This document shows, piece after piece, positions 26,895 to 35,247 of a stretch of 39,541 bases of DNA. This DNA comes from Pseudomonadota bacterium (GTDB taxonomy: Bacteria > Pseudomonadota > Gammaproteobacteria > JAADHS01). Below the pieces are notes generated by a model, which was not told the origin of the DNA, did no database searches, and was given only the letters and a program-made list of their open reading frames with translations. The stretch covers positions 1 to 39,541 of the forward strand of contig JAKACW010000038.1 in the NCBI GenBank assembly GCA_021821045.1, written 5' to 3'. Made by a program: the position numbers and the translations under genes. Position 1 is the first letter of the stretch. Every line of letters starts with the position of its first letter.

Positions 26895-27806
26895 CTATGT
26901 CACTGCATCCTCTTGCTTACCTGCATTCATCGGTTGACGCCTGCGGAACAAGGCTGTTCCCTGATAAGCAAGCAGCCCCGTCAACACCAACGCGGTGCCG
27001 GCGATCGTCGTCCCCTTCACCGGCTCGTCATTCACCCAATGCCCGATCATTAATGCCGTCACCGGCGTGATCAGTGTCATTAAGGCCATTTTGCCGGTGT
27101 CGAGATGCTTGAGGGCGTAGTAAAACATCACCGCGCCCAATAGCGAACCGACGATGGCCAAATACACGATCGATCCGGCCGTGTGCAGCGGCACATGGCT
27201 TGGCACGCTGCGGTCGAACACCAACCAGGTCGTTGCATAAAGTGTGCACGCCACGGCCAATCCGCCCGTGTTGGCTGTAATGGCCGGCAGTCGGCTGCCC
27301 ACTTTCTTCATCCACACGGTCCCGAGCGAATGAAAGAACACCGAGCCGAGCATGCCGATGATTCCCCAATGCGCCGCAGGGCCCAGTTGGAAACTGTCGA
27401 TGAAAATCACTGCCAGTCCGCCCAGACCGAATGCCATGCCCACCACCTTAAGCGGCGTGAAACTCTGTTCGCGCAGCACATAGACCGCAAGCAATCCCGT
27501 CACCACCGGCGTCAAACCGAAGACGACGGAGATCAATCCGCTGGGAATGAATTGCGCTGCCCAGTACACGCAGCTCATGGCAAGAAACAGCGGGATCCCC
27601 ACGGCCAGATACGCATGAATGGCCTCACGGTGGCGGGGCAGGGGCTTGCGCCACAGGGAGAGCGCGATCAGGCTCGCCACTAAGGCGAGGCTCATGCGGC
27701 TTGCAACGCCGAACAGAAAACCCACGTCCTCGCCGCTCCACTTGATGGCGAGCGGCGTCGTCGACCAAACCAGAATGATGCCTATGTAAGCCAATGGTAC
27801 CGACAC
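26895..27806 (-). CDS. EamA/DMT family transporter
   Basis: A 303-aa membrane protein with ten predicted helices built from two EamA repeats. The first repeat starts LAYIGIILVWSTTPLAIKW with GLTPVVTGLLAVYVLREQ; the second has LGAVMFYYALKHLDTGKMALMTL and VTALMIGHWVNDEPV. Family members usually export amino acids or metabolites, or take up sugars; the substrate is unknown. GTG 27806 was preferred over TTG 27833 because CAGGGAG lies eight bases upstream. A terminator-like hairpin lies just before the gene on the same strand. Confidence 0.87.
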   Translation of the reverse strand: MSVPLAYIGIILVWSTTPLAIKWSGEDVGFLFGVASRMSLALVASLIALSLWRKPLPRHREAIHAYLAVGIPLFLAMSCVYWAAQFIPSGLISVVFGLTPVVTGLLAVYVLREQSFTPLKVVGMAFGLGGLAVIFIDSFQLGPAAHWGIIGMLGSVFFHSLGTVWMKKVGSRLPAITANTGGLAVACTLYATTWLVFDRSVPSHVPLHTAGSIVYLAIVGSLLGAVMFYYALKHLDTGKMALMTLITPVTALMIGHWVNDEPVKGTTIAGTALVLTGLLAYQGTALFRRRQPMNAGKQEDAVT

Positions 27807-27838
27807 GGTGTCGTCTCCCTGTTGCAGCGCCAAAACGA

Positions 27839-27875
27839 AAAAGGCCGCGGGTCCTTTTGGGATCCGCGGCCTTTT
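27839..27875 (-). terminator. Strong hairpin with T-run upstream of the EamA gene (possible attenuator)
   Basis: On the - strand AAAAGGCCGCGG and CCGCGGCCTTTT pair around a short inner stem and loop, followed by TTTTTCG. It looks like an intrinsic terminator but ends about 32 bases before the EamA start, in that gene's own direction. It may end transcripts from the c-di-GMP operon, or act as an attenuator. Confidence 0.8.
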
Positions 27876-28091
27876 GTCTGAAAATTGGCTCTATGAAACT
27901 AAAAAGCTATCCTCGAAAGGCACGCAGATCCGCGGCATCCCAGCCAGCGCACAATGGCCTGGTGGATGACGACGCAGCGGACTGAATGCATTGGAGTTGA
28001 CATAGCGCTAAGTCTGGCAAAGGCGCCGCGACGCGTCAAGGCCCAGCGTCGATGGTCGTGTTCGCCCCGGCATCCCATCCCCGGCCTGTCG
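27876..28091. other. Leader region between the c-di-GMP operon and the EamA gene
   Basis: About 216 bases without a sure gene. On the - strand a 34-codon frame runs from ATG 28003 to TAG 27899; it has no clear ribosome site. GATCCGCGGC occurs at 27927-27936 and again at 27861-27870, inside the hairpin. This is discussed as a possible attenuator leader. Confidence 0.4.
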
Positions 28092-29384
28092 TCATTTTTC
28101 GACACCCTTCCAACGCGATTCGGCCAGCCACGACGCCAGTTCGTCGGCCGGCATGGGTTTGGCGATGTGAAAGCCCTGCGCGCTGTCGCAGCCCAGGGCC
28201 GTCAGGCGCTGCAAGGTTTCTTCGTTCTCGACGCCCTCGGCGGTGACGGTAAGTCCGAAATTGTGGGCCATATCGATGACAGTGCGCACGATCGTCTCAT
28301 CATCCTTGTTGATGACCATGTCCTGCACGAACCCGCGATCGATCTTGAGTTCATTCACCGGGAGCTTCCTGAGATAGGACAGCGAGGAGTATCCGGTGCC
28401 GAAATCGTCTATGGAAATTCTCAGTCCGAGATCGCACAGCGACTGCAGGGTGCGCATGCTGTTTTGCGGATTGATCATCATGGTGCTCTCGGTGATCTCG
28501 ATGACCACGGCGCGTGGGTCAGACTCCCATAGCTTGATCGCGTGGTGGATCAGGTCGACGATGTCGCTATTGTGGAAGATGTTGGCGGACAAATTGATCG
28601 CCATGGACAGGTCGACCTGCTGGCCGTGCAACTCTCGCAGACTCCTTAGCGCAGTGTTAAGCGTCCAGACAGTGAACGGCATTACCAAGTGGCTGTTCTC
28701 GGCGACGGGTACAAAACGGCTGGGGAAGATCGGGCCGCGCTGAGGGCTGTGCCAGCGCGCCAGGGCTTCGACGCCGTTCACGACTGCGCCCATGAGGTTA
28801 ACCTTGGGTTGAAACACCAGCAGTAGCTCGTCGTTCTCGATGCCTTGTTTGAGTTCATTTTCAATGAACACGGCGTCTGCCGCGTCGTTATCTCGGTCTG
28901 CTTCATACACGACGAATGCGGTGTTGGTCGTTTTCGCGCGACTCAAGGCCATATCCGCCCGCTGCATCAACATTTCTCCGGTGGGCGCGCCGTCGTTTGA
29001 CGCGGCGATGCCAATGAACGAGCTGACCCGGATGGACTGACCATCGAGTTGAAACGGTTCCTGCAGCAGGTTCTGCGCTTTGGTCGCGGCCAGCGTCGTA
29101 ATGGCGGGATTTTTCAGTGTGGCGGTGATCAGTACAAACTCGGCGCCGCCGGTACGGTAGAGTTGATCGCCATCCCTCAGCAGAGCGGTAAGTCTGCCCA
29201 CCGTTTGATCAAGAATGTTGTCGCCCGCCCTGTAGCCGAACGTGTTGTTGATTTCGCGAATCCGGAAAATCTCAATGGCGAGCACGCCGATGAAGCCGCC
29301 GACCGAGGCGCTGTCCGCAACCTTCTCCGATAGCGCCTCCGCGAGAGAGGAGCGTTGAACGATTGGCATGACGTGGTTGCGCAT
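28092..29384 (-). CDS. Degenerate GGDEF plus intact EAL protein (c-di-GMP phosphodiesterase, probable)
   Basis: A 430-aa cytoplasmic protein without sensor or membrane domain. The GGDEF domain (about residues 25-165) is altered: the signature reads GGAEF at 79-83 and the metal-binding start reads AIEIFRIREIN; the inhibitory-site pattern RDGD at 70-73 is kept. The EAL domain (about 175-425) looks active: GVEALARW, INLSAN, EITES, IDDFGTGYSS, LKIDR, TAEGVE and SAQGF are all present. It probably hydrolyses c-di-GMP, with the GGDEF part binding GTP or c-di-GMP. It follows the HD-GYP gene by 49 bases. ATG 29369 is another possible start. Confidence 0.9.
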   Translation of the reverse strand: MRNHVMPIVQRSSLAEALSEKVADSASVGGFIGVLAIEIFRIREINNTFGYRAGDNILDQTVGRLTALLRDGDQLYRTGGAEFVLITATLKNPAITTLAATKAQNLLQEPFQLDGQSIRVSSFIGIAASNDGAPTGEMLMQRADMALSRAKTTNTAFVVYEADRDNDAADAVFIENELKQGIENDELLLVFQPKVNLMGAVVNGVEALARWHSPQRGPIFPSRFVPVAENSHLVMPFTVWTLNTALRSLRELHGQQVDLSMAINLSANIFHNSDIVDLIHHAIKLWESDPRAVVIEITESTMMINPQNSMRTLQSLCDLGLRISIDDFGTGYSSLSYLRKLPVNELKIDRGFVQDMVINKDDETIVRTVIDMAHNFGLTVTAEGVENEETLQRLTALGCDSAQGFHIAKPMPADELASWLAESRWKGVEK

Positions 29385-29433
29385 CGTGGCGATAACTCGA
29401 GCCTGCCGCGGCCGTGTGGCGCCGCCGACACAG

Positions 29434-30663
29434 CTACAAGTAGTATTCCTTTGGGTCGATGTTGTAGACCGCCGGGTCGACAGCGCCGACGATGTCGAGC
29501 GGGTTTCCGTTAACGTCCTCGATGGCCGTTGCTAGGTCCAACGTGGGCAGTGTGCCGACGAGTTGTTTGTTGGCGTCGAGGATCAGCATTACTTTTGGCC
29601 GCAAGCGACGAACGCGATTTTGAGCGACTACGATGCCGACCTCGCCGCTGCTGAGTTCCACCAAAGTGCCGGTGGGATAGATGCCGAGACATTGGATGAA
29701 ACTCTCCACCAGTTCTTCCTGGAAGTCGACGTTGCGCCACTCGTAGAGTTTGCGAACGGCATCGTGGGGCGAAAGTCCCTTGCTGTAGGGGCGATCGCTG
29801 GTTATGGCGTCATAGCAGTCGACAATGGACGCCAAGCGTCCGAACAGTGGAATGTTTTCGTTGCGCAGTCGGCGCGGATAGCCGGCGCCGTTGTAGCGCT
29901 CATGGTGGGTGACGGTGATGCCAATGACGTCCTTGTGTATGCCGTTGGTTTTCTGCAGTATGGAAACGCCGAATTCCACATGACGCTTGACCAACTCGTA
30001 TTCCTTGGCGTCCAGCTTGCGCGGCTTCTTCAACAGTTCCGACGGCAGACGCATTTTGCCCACGTCGAACATCAGCGCGCCTTGGGCGAGTATTGCGAGC
30101 TGGTCTTTGGGCAAACCCAGGTGGCGGCCGAAAGCGATGGCGAGCGCACATACATCGATGCTGTGGCTGTAGGTGTAGGCGTCTTTCTGTTTTAGTTTGG
30201 TCAGCCACATAAAGGCGTCAGGATTGCGGATGATACTCTCGACCATGCCATCGACGACGGGTTTTACTGCATCGACGCGCAGTTCCTTGCCCTTGCGGGC
30301 GCTCTCCATGAAGTCGCCGACGAGTTCGCAGGCCTTCTCGTGCTTGTCTTTGGCGATCTCGAGTTCTTCCTCGACCGAGACGGTGTCGTGATACACCGGG
30401 TCGCTGATGGCGGAACGGGCCAGGTTTTCCAATGCCTGCTCGGTCGTGGTCTGGTCTGAAAGGTAACTGTCGGCCCCGACCCCCAAAGCGGTGTCGATGT
30501 AGACGTACTTGCACAGATTTTCGAGCTGACGAAGTTCTTCTGTGTCCTTGATGACAAAGCCCTGAAATGGGAACGGCGTCTCGAGCCACGGGCGGTCGAG
30601 TCCCGCGACAAACATGCCGAGTTTCAAATGGTCTGCGGAGACTTTCTTGTCGTGCTGCCCCAT
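29434..30663 (-). CDS. DUF3391 plus HD-GYP domain protein with FD in place of HD
   Basis: A 409-aa cytoplasmic protein. Residues about 10-130 match DUF3391, which often precedes HD-GYP. The HD-GYP domain (about 160-330) has SHSIDV (H167), KRHVEFG (H228), THHERYNGAGYP (H253, H254) and IVDCYDAITSDRPY, but the HD pair itself reads MFDVGK (F199-D200). Loss of this metal-ligand histidine should weaken or abolish c-di-GMP hydrolysis. ATG 30663 was chosen because AGG lies about eight bases upstream; an open frame continues upstream without support. The C-terminal 90 residues are an extra domain with GTLVELSSGEVGIVV. Confidence 0.9.
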   Translation of the reverse strand: MGQHDKKVSADHLKLGMFVAGLDRPWLETPFPFQGFVIKDTEELRQLENLCKYVYIDTALGVGADSYLSDQTTTEQALENLARSAISDPVYHDTVSVEEELEIAKDKHEKACELVGDFMESARKGKELRVDAVKPVVDGMVESIIRNPDAFMWLTKLKQKDAYTYSHSIDVCALAIAFGRHLGLPKDQLAILAQGALMFDVGKMRLPSELLKKPRKLDAKEYELVKRHVEFGVSILQKTNGIHKDVIGITVTHHERYNGAGYPRRLRNENIPLFGRLASIVDCYDAITSDRPYSKGLSPHDAVRKLYEWRNVDFQEELVESFIQCLGIYPTGTLVELSSGEVGIVVAQNRVRRLRPKVMLILDANKQLVGTLPTLDLATAIEDVNGNPLDIVGAVDPAVYNIDPKEYYL

Positions 30664-30793
30664 GTGGGAAACCTGAGAATGTATTGCCTCAGTTAGTGTT
30701 TCGGCGACAGCCGGCGGCACTTAATCAATGGGGCGAGTTAGGGCATTTTTTGTGATGCGGCAGAAGGCCTTTTGCAAGAAGGGAAAATGGTGG

Positions 30794-30832
30794 TATTCCG
30801 TGCCGCCGGTTTTGCGGCGGCACGGAGTATTT
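30794..30832 (-). terminator. Intrinsic terminator of the beta-propeller gene
   Basis: CCGTGCCGCCG (30798-30808) and CGGCGGCACGG (30815-30825) form a perfect 11-bp stem with a 6-base loop. It follows the - strand propeller stop by about 12 bases. The T-rich flank is better on the + side (TATTTT) than on the - side, so it may work in both directions. Confidence 0.8.
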
Positions 30833-30837
30833 TGAGG

Positions 30838-31956
30838 TTACTCGACGCCGCTGCCTACTGACAACGAATAGGGCCCTTTGCCGGAGGGAAACGGCGAACC
30901 GTCCATTTGCTTTAGCGCACCGGATACTTCATCAATCATGTAGACACCGATGTTGCCGGCACCGTTGTTGGCGACGAACGCATAGTGATCGGTGGGGTCG
31001 ATTACCACGGCGTAAGGGTACCAGTCGGTCTTGTACGGCGAACCCGCGATCTCCTTCAGAGCGCCTGTTGTCGCGTCGATGGCAAACGCGCTGATGTCGT
31101 GGCTGCCCCAGTTGGCGGCATAGAGGTGGGTGCCCGTGGGATTGACCGTTACGGAGTAGGGCTGCGCGCCGGCCATGAACGGCGATCCTGCGACTTCGGT
31201 CAATACACCCGTGTCCTGATTGATAGTGAACGCCGATACCGTCACGGATCCGTAATTGGCGACGAACAGGAAACGATTGTCGGGGCTCACGGTGGTGTAG
31301 ATAGGTTTGTCGTCGGTCGGCACCGGTTTGCCGACGGACTCCAAAGCGCCTGTCTTTTCGCTGACGCGGTAGGCGGTGACGGTGCTGGCGTCGAAGTTGG
31401 AGACGAAGGCGAACCTGCCGTTCGGAGACACATTCACGGAAATTGGATGTTTGTCGGTCCGCGACTGTTTGTCCACCCGCGTCATCGCGCCGGTCTCCGA
31501 GTCCAACTCGAACACAATGGCCATGTTGTCGTCTTCGTTAGTGACGAACGCAAAGTGACCATCGGGCGTGATCGTGATGGCGTCGGGATATTTGCCGGCG
31601 GGAAAAGGGGAGCCGGCGATCGGATGGAGTCGGCCGGAGTCATGTTCGACGCGCAGCACGCTGACGTTGTGCGAGCCTTGATTGACCACGTAGACGAATT
31701 TGCCGTTGGGCGAGGTCTTCACCGAGACGGGAAAGGCGCCGGTCGCGTAGGGCGACCCTGGGACTTCGCTGAACGTATTGTGCTCGGCGTCGATCTTGAA
31801 GGCCGAAAGATTCCCGTCAATTTGATTGGCGGAATAAACGTACGAAATGGGCGCTGGCCCATCACCTTCGCCGTGGACGGCGGCCTGGACCAGTCCGGTG
31901 CCGGCGTGTAAGAAAAGACAGAAGAACGTAGCGCTGCTGGTAAGGCTGCGTGGCAT
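30838..31956 (-). CDS. Exported seven-bladed beta-propeller protein (lactonase/YVTN family)
   Basis: A 372-aa secreted protein with a signal peptide ending near GLVQAAVHG. The mature part is a series of about seven repeats of the form SAF-ID--TG-L-E--GSPF--G--P--V---P-G---YV-N, for example INQDTGVLTEVAGSPFMAG and IDATTGALKEIAGSPYKTD. This is the 6-phosphogluconolactonase-like/YVTN propeller family; a lactonase activity is not assured in exported members. A very strong ribosome site (GGGGAGGGG) precedes ATG 31956. It stands alone, with its own terminator. Confidence 0.85.
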   Translation of the reverse strand: MPRSLTSSATFFCLFLHAGTGLVQAAVHGEGDGPAPISYVYSANQIDGNLSAFKIDAEHNTFSEVPGSPYATGAFPVSVKTSPNGKFVYVVNQGSHNVSVLRVEHDSGRLHPIAGSPFPAGKYPDAITITPDGHFAFVTNEDDNMAIVFELDSETGAMTRVDKQSRTDKHPISVNVSPNGRFAFVSNFDASTVTAYRVSEKTGALESVGKPVPTDDKPIYTTVSPDNRFLFVANYGSVTVSAFTINQDTGVLTEVAGSPFMAGAQPYSVTVNPTGTHLYAANWGSHDISAFAIDATTGALKEIAGSPYKTDWYPYAVVIDPTDHYAFVANNGAGNIGVYMIDEVSGALKQMDGSPFPSGKGPYSLSVGSGVE

Positions 31957-32148
31957 GGAACCCCTCCCCTTAAACTGAGTTGTTGTTGTCGGCTGCCAAA
32001 GGGCAGTGGCTCTATGCTACTGAGCAAAGTGTACCGGCGTAAATGGTGCGGATTAAAAGTCGCAGGACCTCAGGGAATAAAGCCCTGTGCTGGGCACGGG
32101 ATATATGGGCTGCGGAACGCGCGAACGACGAATGATTTCCGTCATGCA

Positions 32149-32568
32149 CTACATAAACTGTTCCAACGATTGGCAAAACGCTTTGATTTCGTCGCGAACA
32201 CGGCGATAGTGGTCTAAGGCTTCGTCATCAGTCTTGGCCGCGGCGGCCAGCTTGGGCGGATCGTCGAAGCCGACATGAACGACCTTGGCCTGACGCAAGA
32301 ACGCCGGGCAGGTTTCATCGGCATGACCGCACACCGTGAACACGACATCGAAATCGACGTCCCGCAGGGCATCGACTGTCTTGGAGCGGTGTCGGGAAAT
32401 ATCCACGGCGGCTTCGGCCATCACTCGCACCGCGTTGGGATTCAAGCCGTGGGCTTCCAGGCCCGCGGAGTAAATGTCGTAGGCCTCGCCCTTGAAATGG
32501 CGCGCCCAACCTTCGGCCATCTGGCTGCGGCACGAGTTGCCGGTGCAGAGGAAGAGTATCTTTTTCAT
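32149..32568 (-). CDS. arsC: Arsenate reductase, thioredoxin-dependent type (low-molecular-weight phosphatase fold)
   Basis: A 139-aa protein with the PTP loop CTGNSCRSQ (C8, C13) at the N-terminus and the redox pair C80 and C87 in VCGHADETC, the three-cysteine relay of ArsC enzymes that use thioredoxin. The general acid Asp is in VGFDDPP. It reduces arsenate to arsenite. GGAGG precedes ATG 32568. No arsB or arsR is nearby; it lies downstream of glutathione reductase on the same strand, in a thiol-redox cluster. Confidence 0.92.
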   Translation of the reverse strand: MKKILFLCTGNSCRSQMAEGWARHFKGEAYDIYSAGLEAHGLNPNAVRVMAEAAVDISRHRSKTVDALRDVDFDVVFTVCGHADETCPAFLRQAKVVHVGFDDPPKLAAAAKTDDEALDHYRRVRDEIKAFCQSLEQFM

Positions 32569-32634
32569 GGAGCCTCCAATGCACAGAGTATGACAGTATT
32601 GTGACGATTTCGTGAAATCGCCGCGGCGACGTTG

Positions 32635-33987
32635 TTAACCGCGTTTCATCGTCACCAATTCTTCCGCCGCCGTCGGATGAATGGCGATGGTGTTGTCCAG
32701 GTCCGCTTTTGTCGCGCCCATCTTCACGGCGACGGCGAAACCTTGCAGCATCTCGTCCGCGCTGTCGCCGATGATATGCAGTCCGACCACCCGTTCTTCT
32801 TCGCCGACACAGACCAGTTTCATGGCGGTGCGCGGTCCGTGCGAGGACAACGCGTAACGCATCGGTTTGAAGCGCGTTGTGTAGACGGTCACGCCGTCGA
32901 CAAACCGCTCGCGGGCTTGCGCCTCGGTGAGCCCGACGGTGCCGACGGGGGGGTGAGAGAACACCACGCTGGGAATATCTCGGTAATCCACTTTGCTCAG
33001 CGGTTTGTTGTTGAACAAGCGCTCCGCCAGTTTGCGCCCGGCGGCGATGGCCACCGGCGTCAGAGGCGCATGGCCGGTTACGTCGCCAATGGCGTAGATT
33101 CCGGGTCGATTGGTGTTCTGATATTCGTCCACCGGAATGATGCCGTTGCTCAGCGAGTGGATTCCGGCTGCGGCCAGGTTGAGGCTGTCCGTGTTGGGCG
33201 CGCGGCCGACGGCCCAAATGACGCAATCGAACCCCTCGCGTTGGCGTCCGTCTTCGGCGGTCACGGCGATTCCCTGTGCGCGGCGATCGAGTCGAGCCAC
33301 GCTGAACTTCTTCTCGATATTGACGCCCTGCCGAACCATTTCTTCCGTCAAATTGTCGCTCAAGATCGTATCGAAAGTATGCAAGACCTTTTCGTCGCGA
33401 ATGAAGAGGGTCACGGCGGATCCCAAGCCTTGAAGCATGCCGCTCAGTTCGACACCGATATAGCCGCCGCCGACGACCGCGACACTCTTTGGCTGAGTTT
33501 GAAGCTGGAAGAAGCCGTCTGAGGTGATGCCAAGTTCCGCGCCCGGAACGGCGGGCAGGAGGGGCCGGCCGCCGGTGGCGATGACGATGTGATCCGCGGT
33601 GTAGGTTACGTTGTTGATCTCAACAGTATTGCTGCCGGTGAAGCGCGCGAAGCCTTCCAGGCGAGTGATGCCCGCGTTATCGATGGTCTTCTGCCAATTG
33701 CCGTTGATGGCCTCGATGTAACGCTCGCGGCTCTCCACCAGGGTCGGCCAGTCCGTCGCGCCGCGTGTCGCGGGAATCCCATATCCGTTCGCGTCGTCCA
33801 CCGCATGGGCCAGGTTCGCCGCATACCACATGATTTTCTTTGGCACACAACCGTTGTTGACGCAAGTGCCGCCCAAGCGCGAAGCCTCGACGATAGCGGC
33901 CCGTTTGCCCAACTGGGCGGCTCGTTTAGTGACGGCCAGGCCGCCGCTGCCGCCGCCGATGGCGATTAAATCAAAGTGACGCTGCAT
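32635..33987 (-). CDS. gor: Glutathione-disulfide reductase
   Basis: FAD enzyme (450 aa) that regenerates glutathione with NADPH. It has the FAD motif IAIGGGSGGLAV, the redox disulfide C42/C47 in GGTCVNNGCVPKK, the NADPH fold VAVVGGGYIGVELSGML with FIRDEKVLHTFD, the second FAD site YAIGDVTG, and the catalytic His in AIHPTAAEE near the C-terminus. GAGGAG precedes ATG 33987. It lies between arsC and the Prx-Grx fusion, which uses glutathione, so a shared redox role is likely. Confidence 0.95.
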   Translation of the reverse strand: MQRHFDLIAIGGGSGGLAVTKRAAQLGKRAAIVEASRLGGTCVNNGCVPKKIMWYAANLAHAVDDANGYGIPATRGATDWPTLVESRERYIEAINGNWQKTIDNAGITRLEGFARFTGSNTVEINNVTYTADHIVIATGGRPLLPAVPGAELGITSDGFFQLQTQPKSVAVVGGGYIGVELSGMLQGLGSAVTLFIRDEKVLHTFDTILSDNLTEEMVRQGVNIEKKFSVARLDRRAQGIAVTAEDGRQREGFDCVIWAVGRAPNTDSLNLAAAGIHSLSNGIIPVDEYQNTNRPGIYAIGDVTGHAPLTPVAIAAGRKLAERLFNNKPLSKVDYRDIPSVVFSHPPVGTVGLTEAQARERFVDGVTVYTTRFKPMRYALSSHGPRTAMKLVCVGEEERVVGLHIIGDSADEMLQGFAVAVKMGATKADLDNTIAIHPTAAEELVTMKRG

Positions 33988-34012
33988 TGGTTCTCCTCTG
34001 TTGTTTGAGAAT

Positions 34013-34076
34013 TGTGGGAGCGGTTTCCTACCGCGATTGCTCGATTACACCATCGCGGAAGGATCCGCTCCCACAA
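34013..34076. repeat. REPIN: inverted pair of GTGGGAGCGG REPs
   Basis: A forward REP (34013-34039, GTGGGAGCGG, TTTCCTA, CCGCGATT) faces an inverted REP (34052-34076, ATCGCGGAAGGATCC then GCTCCCAC) with a 12-base spacer. The pair can fold into one long hairpin. It lies between the gor start and the end of the Prx-Grx gene. Confidence 0.92.
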
Positions 34077-34095
34077 CCACATCGGCCGGATAGAT

Positions 34096-34845
34096 TTAAG
34101 CCGCTTTCGCTTTCTTCTGCCGCAAGTATTCTTCAAGTTGATCGGCGCCGCCGATCAGTTTGCCGTTGATGAACACTTGGGGCACCGTGATACCGCCGCT
34201 TACCGCGCGCACTGCGTACATGGTCGTTTCGGCGCTCAACGTGATTGTTTCGAAGTCCATGTTGTGCTCGCGCAGCACGCGTTTGGCGCGTTCGCAATGC
34301 GGGCAGCCTTTGCGGGCGAACAGTGCGACCGCATCCGGTGCCTTGGCGCTGGCATTGAGGTAGCGCAGCATGGTGTCCGCGTCGGAGACCTTGAACGGGT
34401 CGCCCGGCTCGTCCGGCTCGATGAACATCTTCTCGATCACGCCGTCGTTCACCAGCATGGAGTAGCGCCACGACCGCTTACCGAAGCCGAGGTCCTTTTT
34501 GTCCACCAGCATGCCCATTTTTTCGGTGAACTCGGCATTGCCGTCCGGGATAAACCGAATGCGATCGGCGTGCTGTTCCGACTGCCAGGCGTCCATGACG
34601 AAACCATCGTTCACCGAGATGCACACCACCTCGTCGACGCCATTCTGCTTGAACACCGGCGTCAGCTCATTGTAGCGCGGCACGTGGCTCGACGAGCAGG
34701 TCGGGGTGTAGGCGCCGGGCAAAGAGAACACGACGACCGACTTTCCTTTAAAGATCTCGTCAGTGGTAACGTCTTTCCATTGGCCATTGGCACGGGTACG
34801 AAAGGTGACTTGCGGGACACGCTGTCCTTCACGATTTTCCAACAT
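34096..34845 (-). CDS. Peroxiredoxin-glutaredoxin fusion protein (PGdx)
   Basis: A 249-aa hybrid enzyme that reduces peroxides using glutathione. The N-terminal Prx5-like domain (about residues 1-160) has the peroxidatic C50 in [12 protein letters not shown]. The C-terminal glutaredoxin domain (about 170-245) has CPHC at 181-184 and the glutathione-site TVPQVFING with [16 protein letters not shown] precedes ATG 34845. It lies beside gor and opposite oxyR, the usual arrangement of this gene in Haemophilus, Vibrio and relatives. Confidence 0.95.
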   Translation of the reverse strand: MLENREGQRVPQVTFRTRANGQWKDVTTDEIFKGKSVVVFSLPGAYTPTCSSSHVPRYNELTPVFKQNGVDEVVCISVNDGFVMDAWQSEQHADRIRFIPDGNAEFTEKMGMLVDKKDLGFGKRSWRYSMLVNDGVIEKMFIEPDEPGDPFKVSDADTMLRYLNASAKAPDAVALFARKGCPHCERAKRVLREHNMDFETITLSAETTMYAVRAVSGGITVPQVFINGKLIGGADQLEEYLRQKKAKAA

Positions 34846-34902
34846 CTTACAATCTCCTCATTTACAGTTTAAGTTACGAGTTGTGGAAGCAGTCGCACTC
34901 CG

Positions 34903-35115
34903 TCAGGTGCACACCGCCACGTTGCGTTTCGAGGCTGCGCGGGATTTTCCGCCCCAGCGCTGCCACACTTTTTCGTGGAAGTGGTACGCTACGGTATTCA
35001 CCAACGGCTCAACGAGTGCCAGCGCGCCGCCGACCATGACATCCCCCGTCATCACATAGCCGACGGTGAACGCGACCGACATGTGAACTACCGCGAAAGA
35101 TGCTGTTTTACTCAT
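34903..35115 (-). CDS. DUF2061 family small membrane protein
   Basis: A 70-aa protein with two hydrophobic segments (FAVVHMSVAFTVGYVMTG and VMVGGALALVEPLVNTVAY) followed by the typical HFHEKVWQRWG tail. This matches DUF2061, a family of unknown function. AAGGAG lies eight bases before ATG 35115. It is the first gene after the oxyR-divergent intergenic region and is 57 bases upstream of the Prx-Grx gene, so it probably shares its promoter and OxyR control. Confidence 0.85.
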   Translation of the reverse strand: MSKTASFAVVHMSVAFTVGYVMTGDVMVGGALALVEPLVNTVAYHFHEKVWQRWGGKSRAASKRNVAVCT

Positions 35116-35247
35116 TGGTGTGCTCCTTTTCCTTCATTTCGTGACTCATGTTACGGGTCCGGCTACAATTATAAAAATTGAATGATTACATCATAACGAT
35201 GTATTTTATAGATCGTGTTATAGCTCGATAAATAAAGGGGTTGGACA
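35116..35247. promoter_or_regulatory. Divergent oxyR / DUF2061-PGdx promoter region
   Basis: This AT-rich gap separates oxyR (+) from the peroxide-defence genes (-). On the - strand TATAAT (35173-35168) has a weak -35 TTATGA 17 bases upstream, as expected for an activator-dependent promoter. On the + strand TTGAAT (35178-35183) and TATTTT (35202-35207) form a weak pair with an 18-base spacer. Between them TACATC and GATGTA (35187-35203) make an inverted repeat, and ATAG occurs at 35208 and 35220. OxyR binding is expected here, but no perfect consensus site is seen. Confidence 0.5.

Noticed and set aside
35116-35247. A full OxyR consensus operator (four spaced ATAG/CTAT blocks)
   Set aside because: Only scattered ATAG and CTAT blocks with wrong spacing were found; OxyR binding is expected from context but no exact site can be marked.
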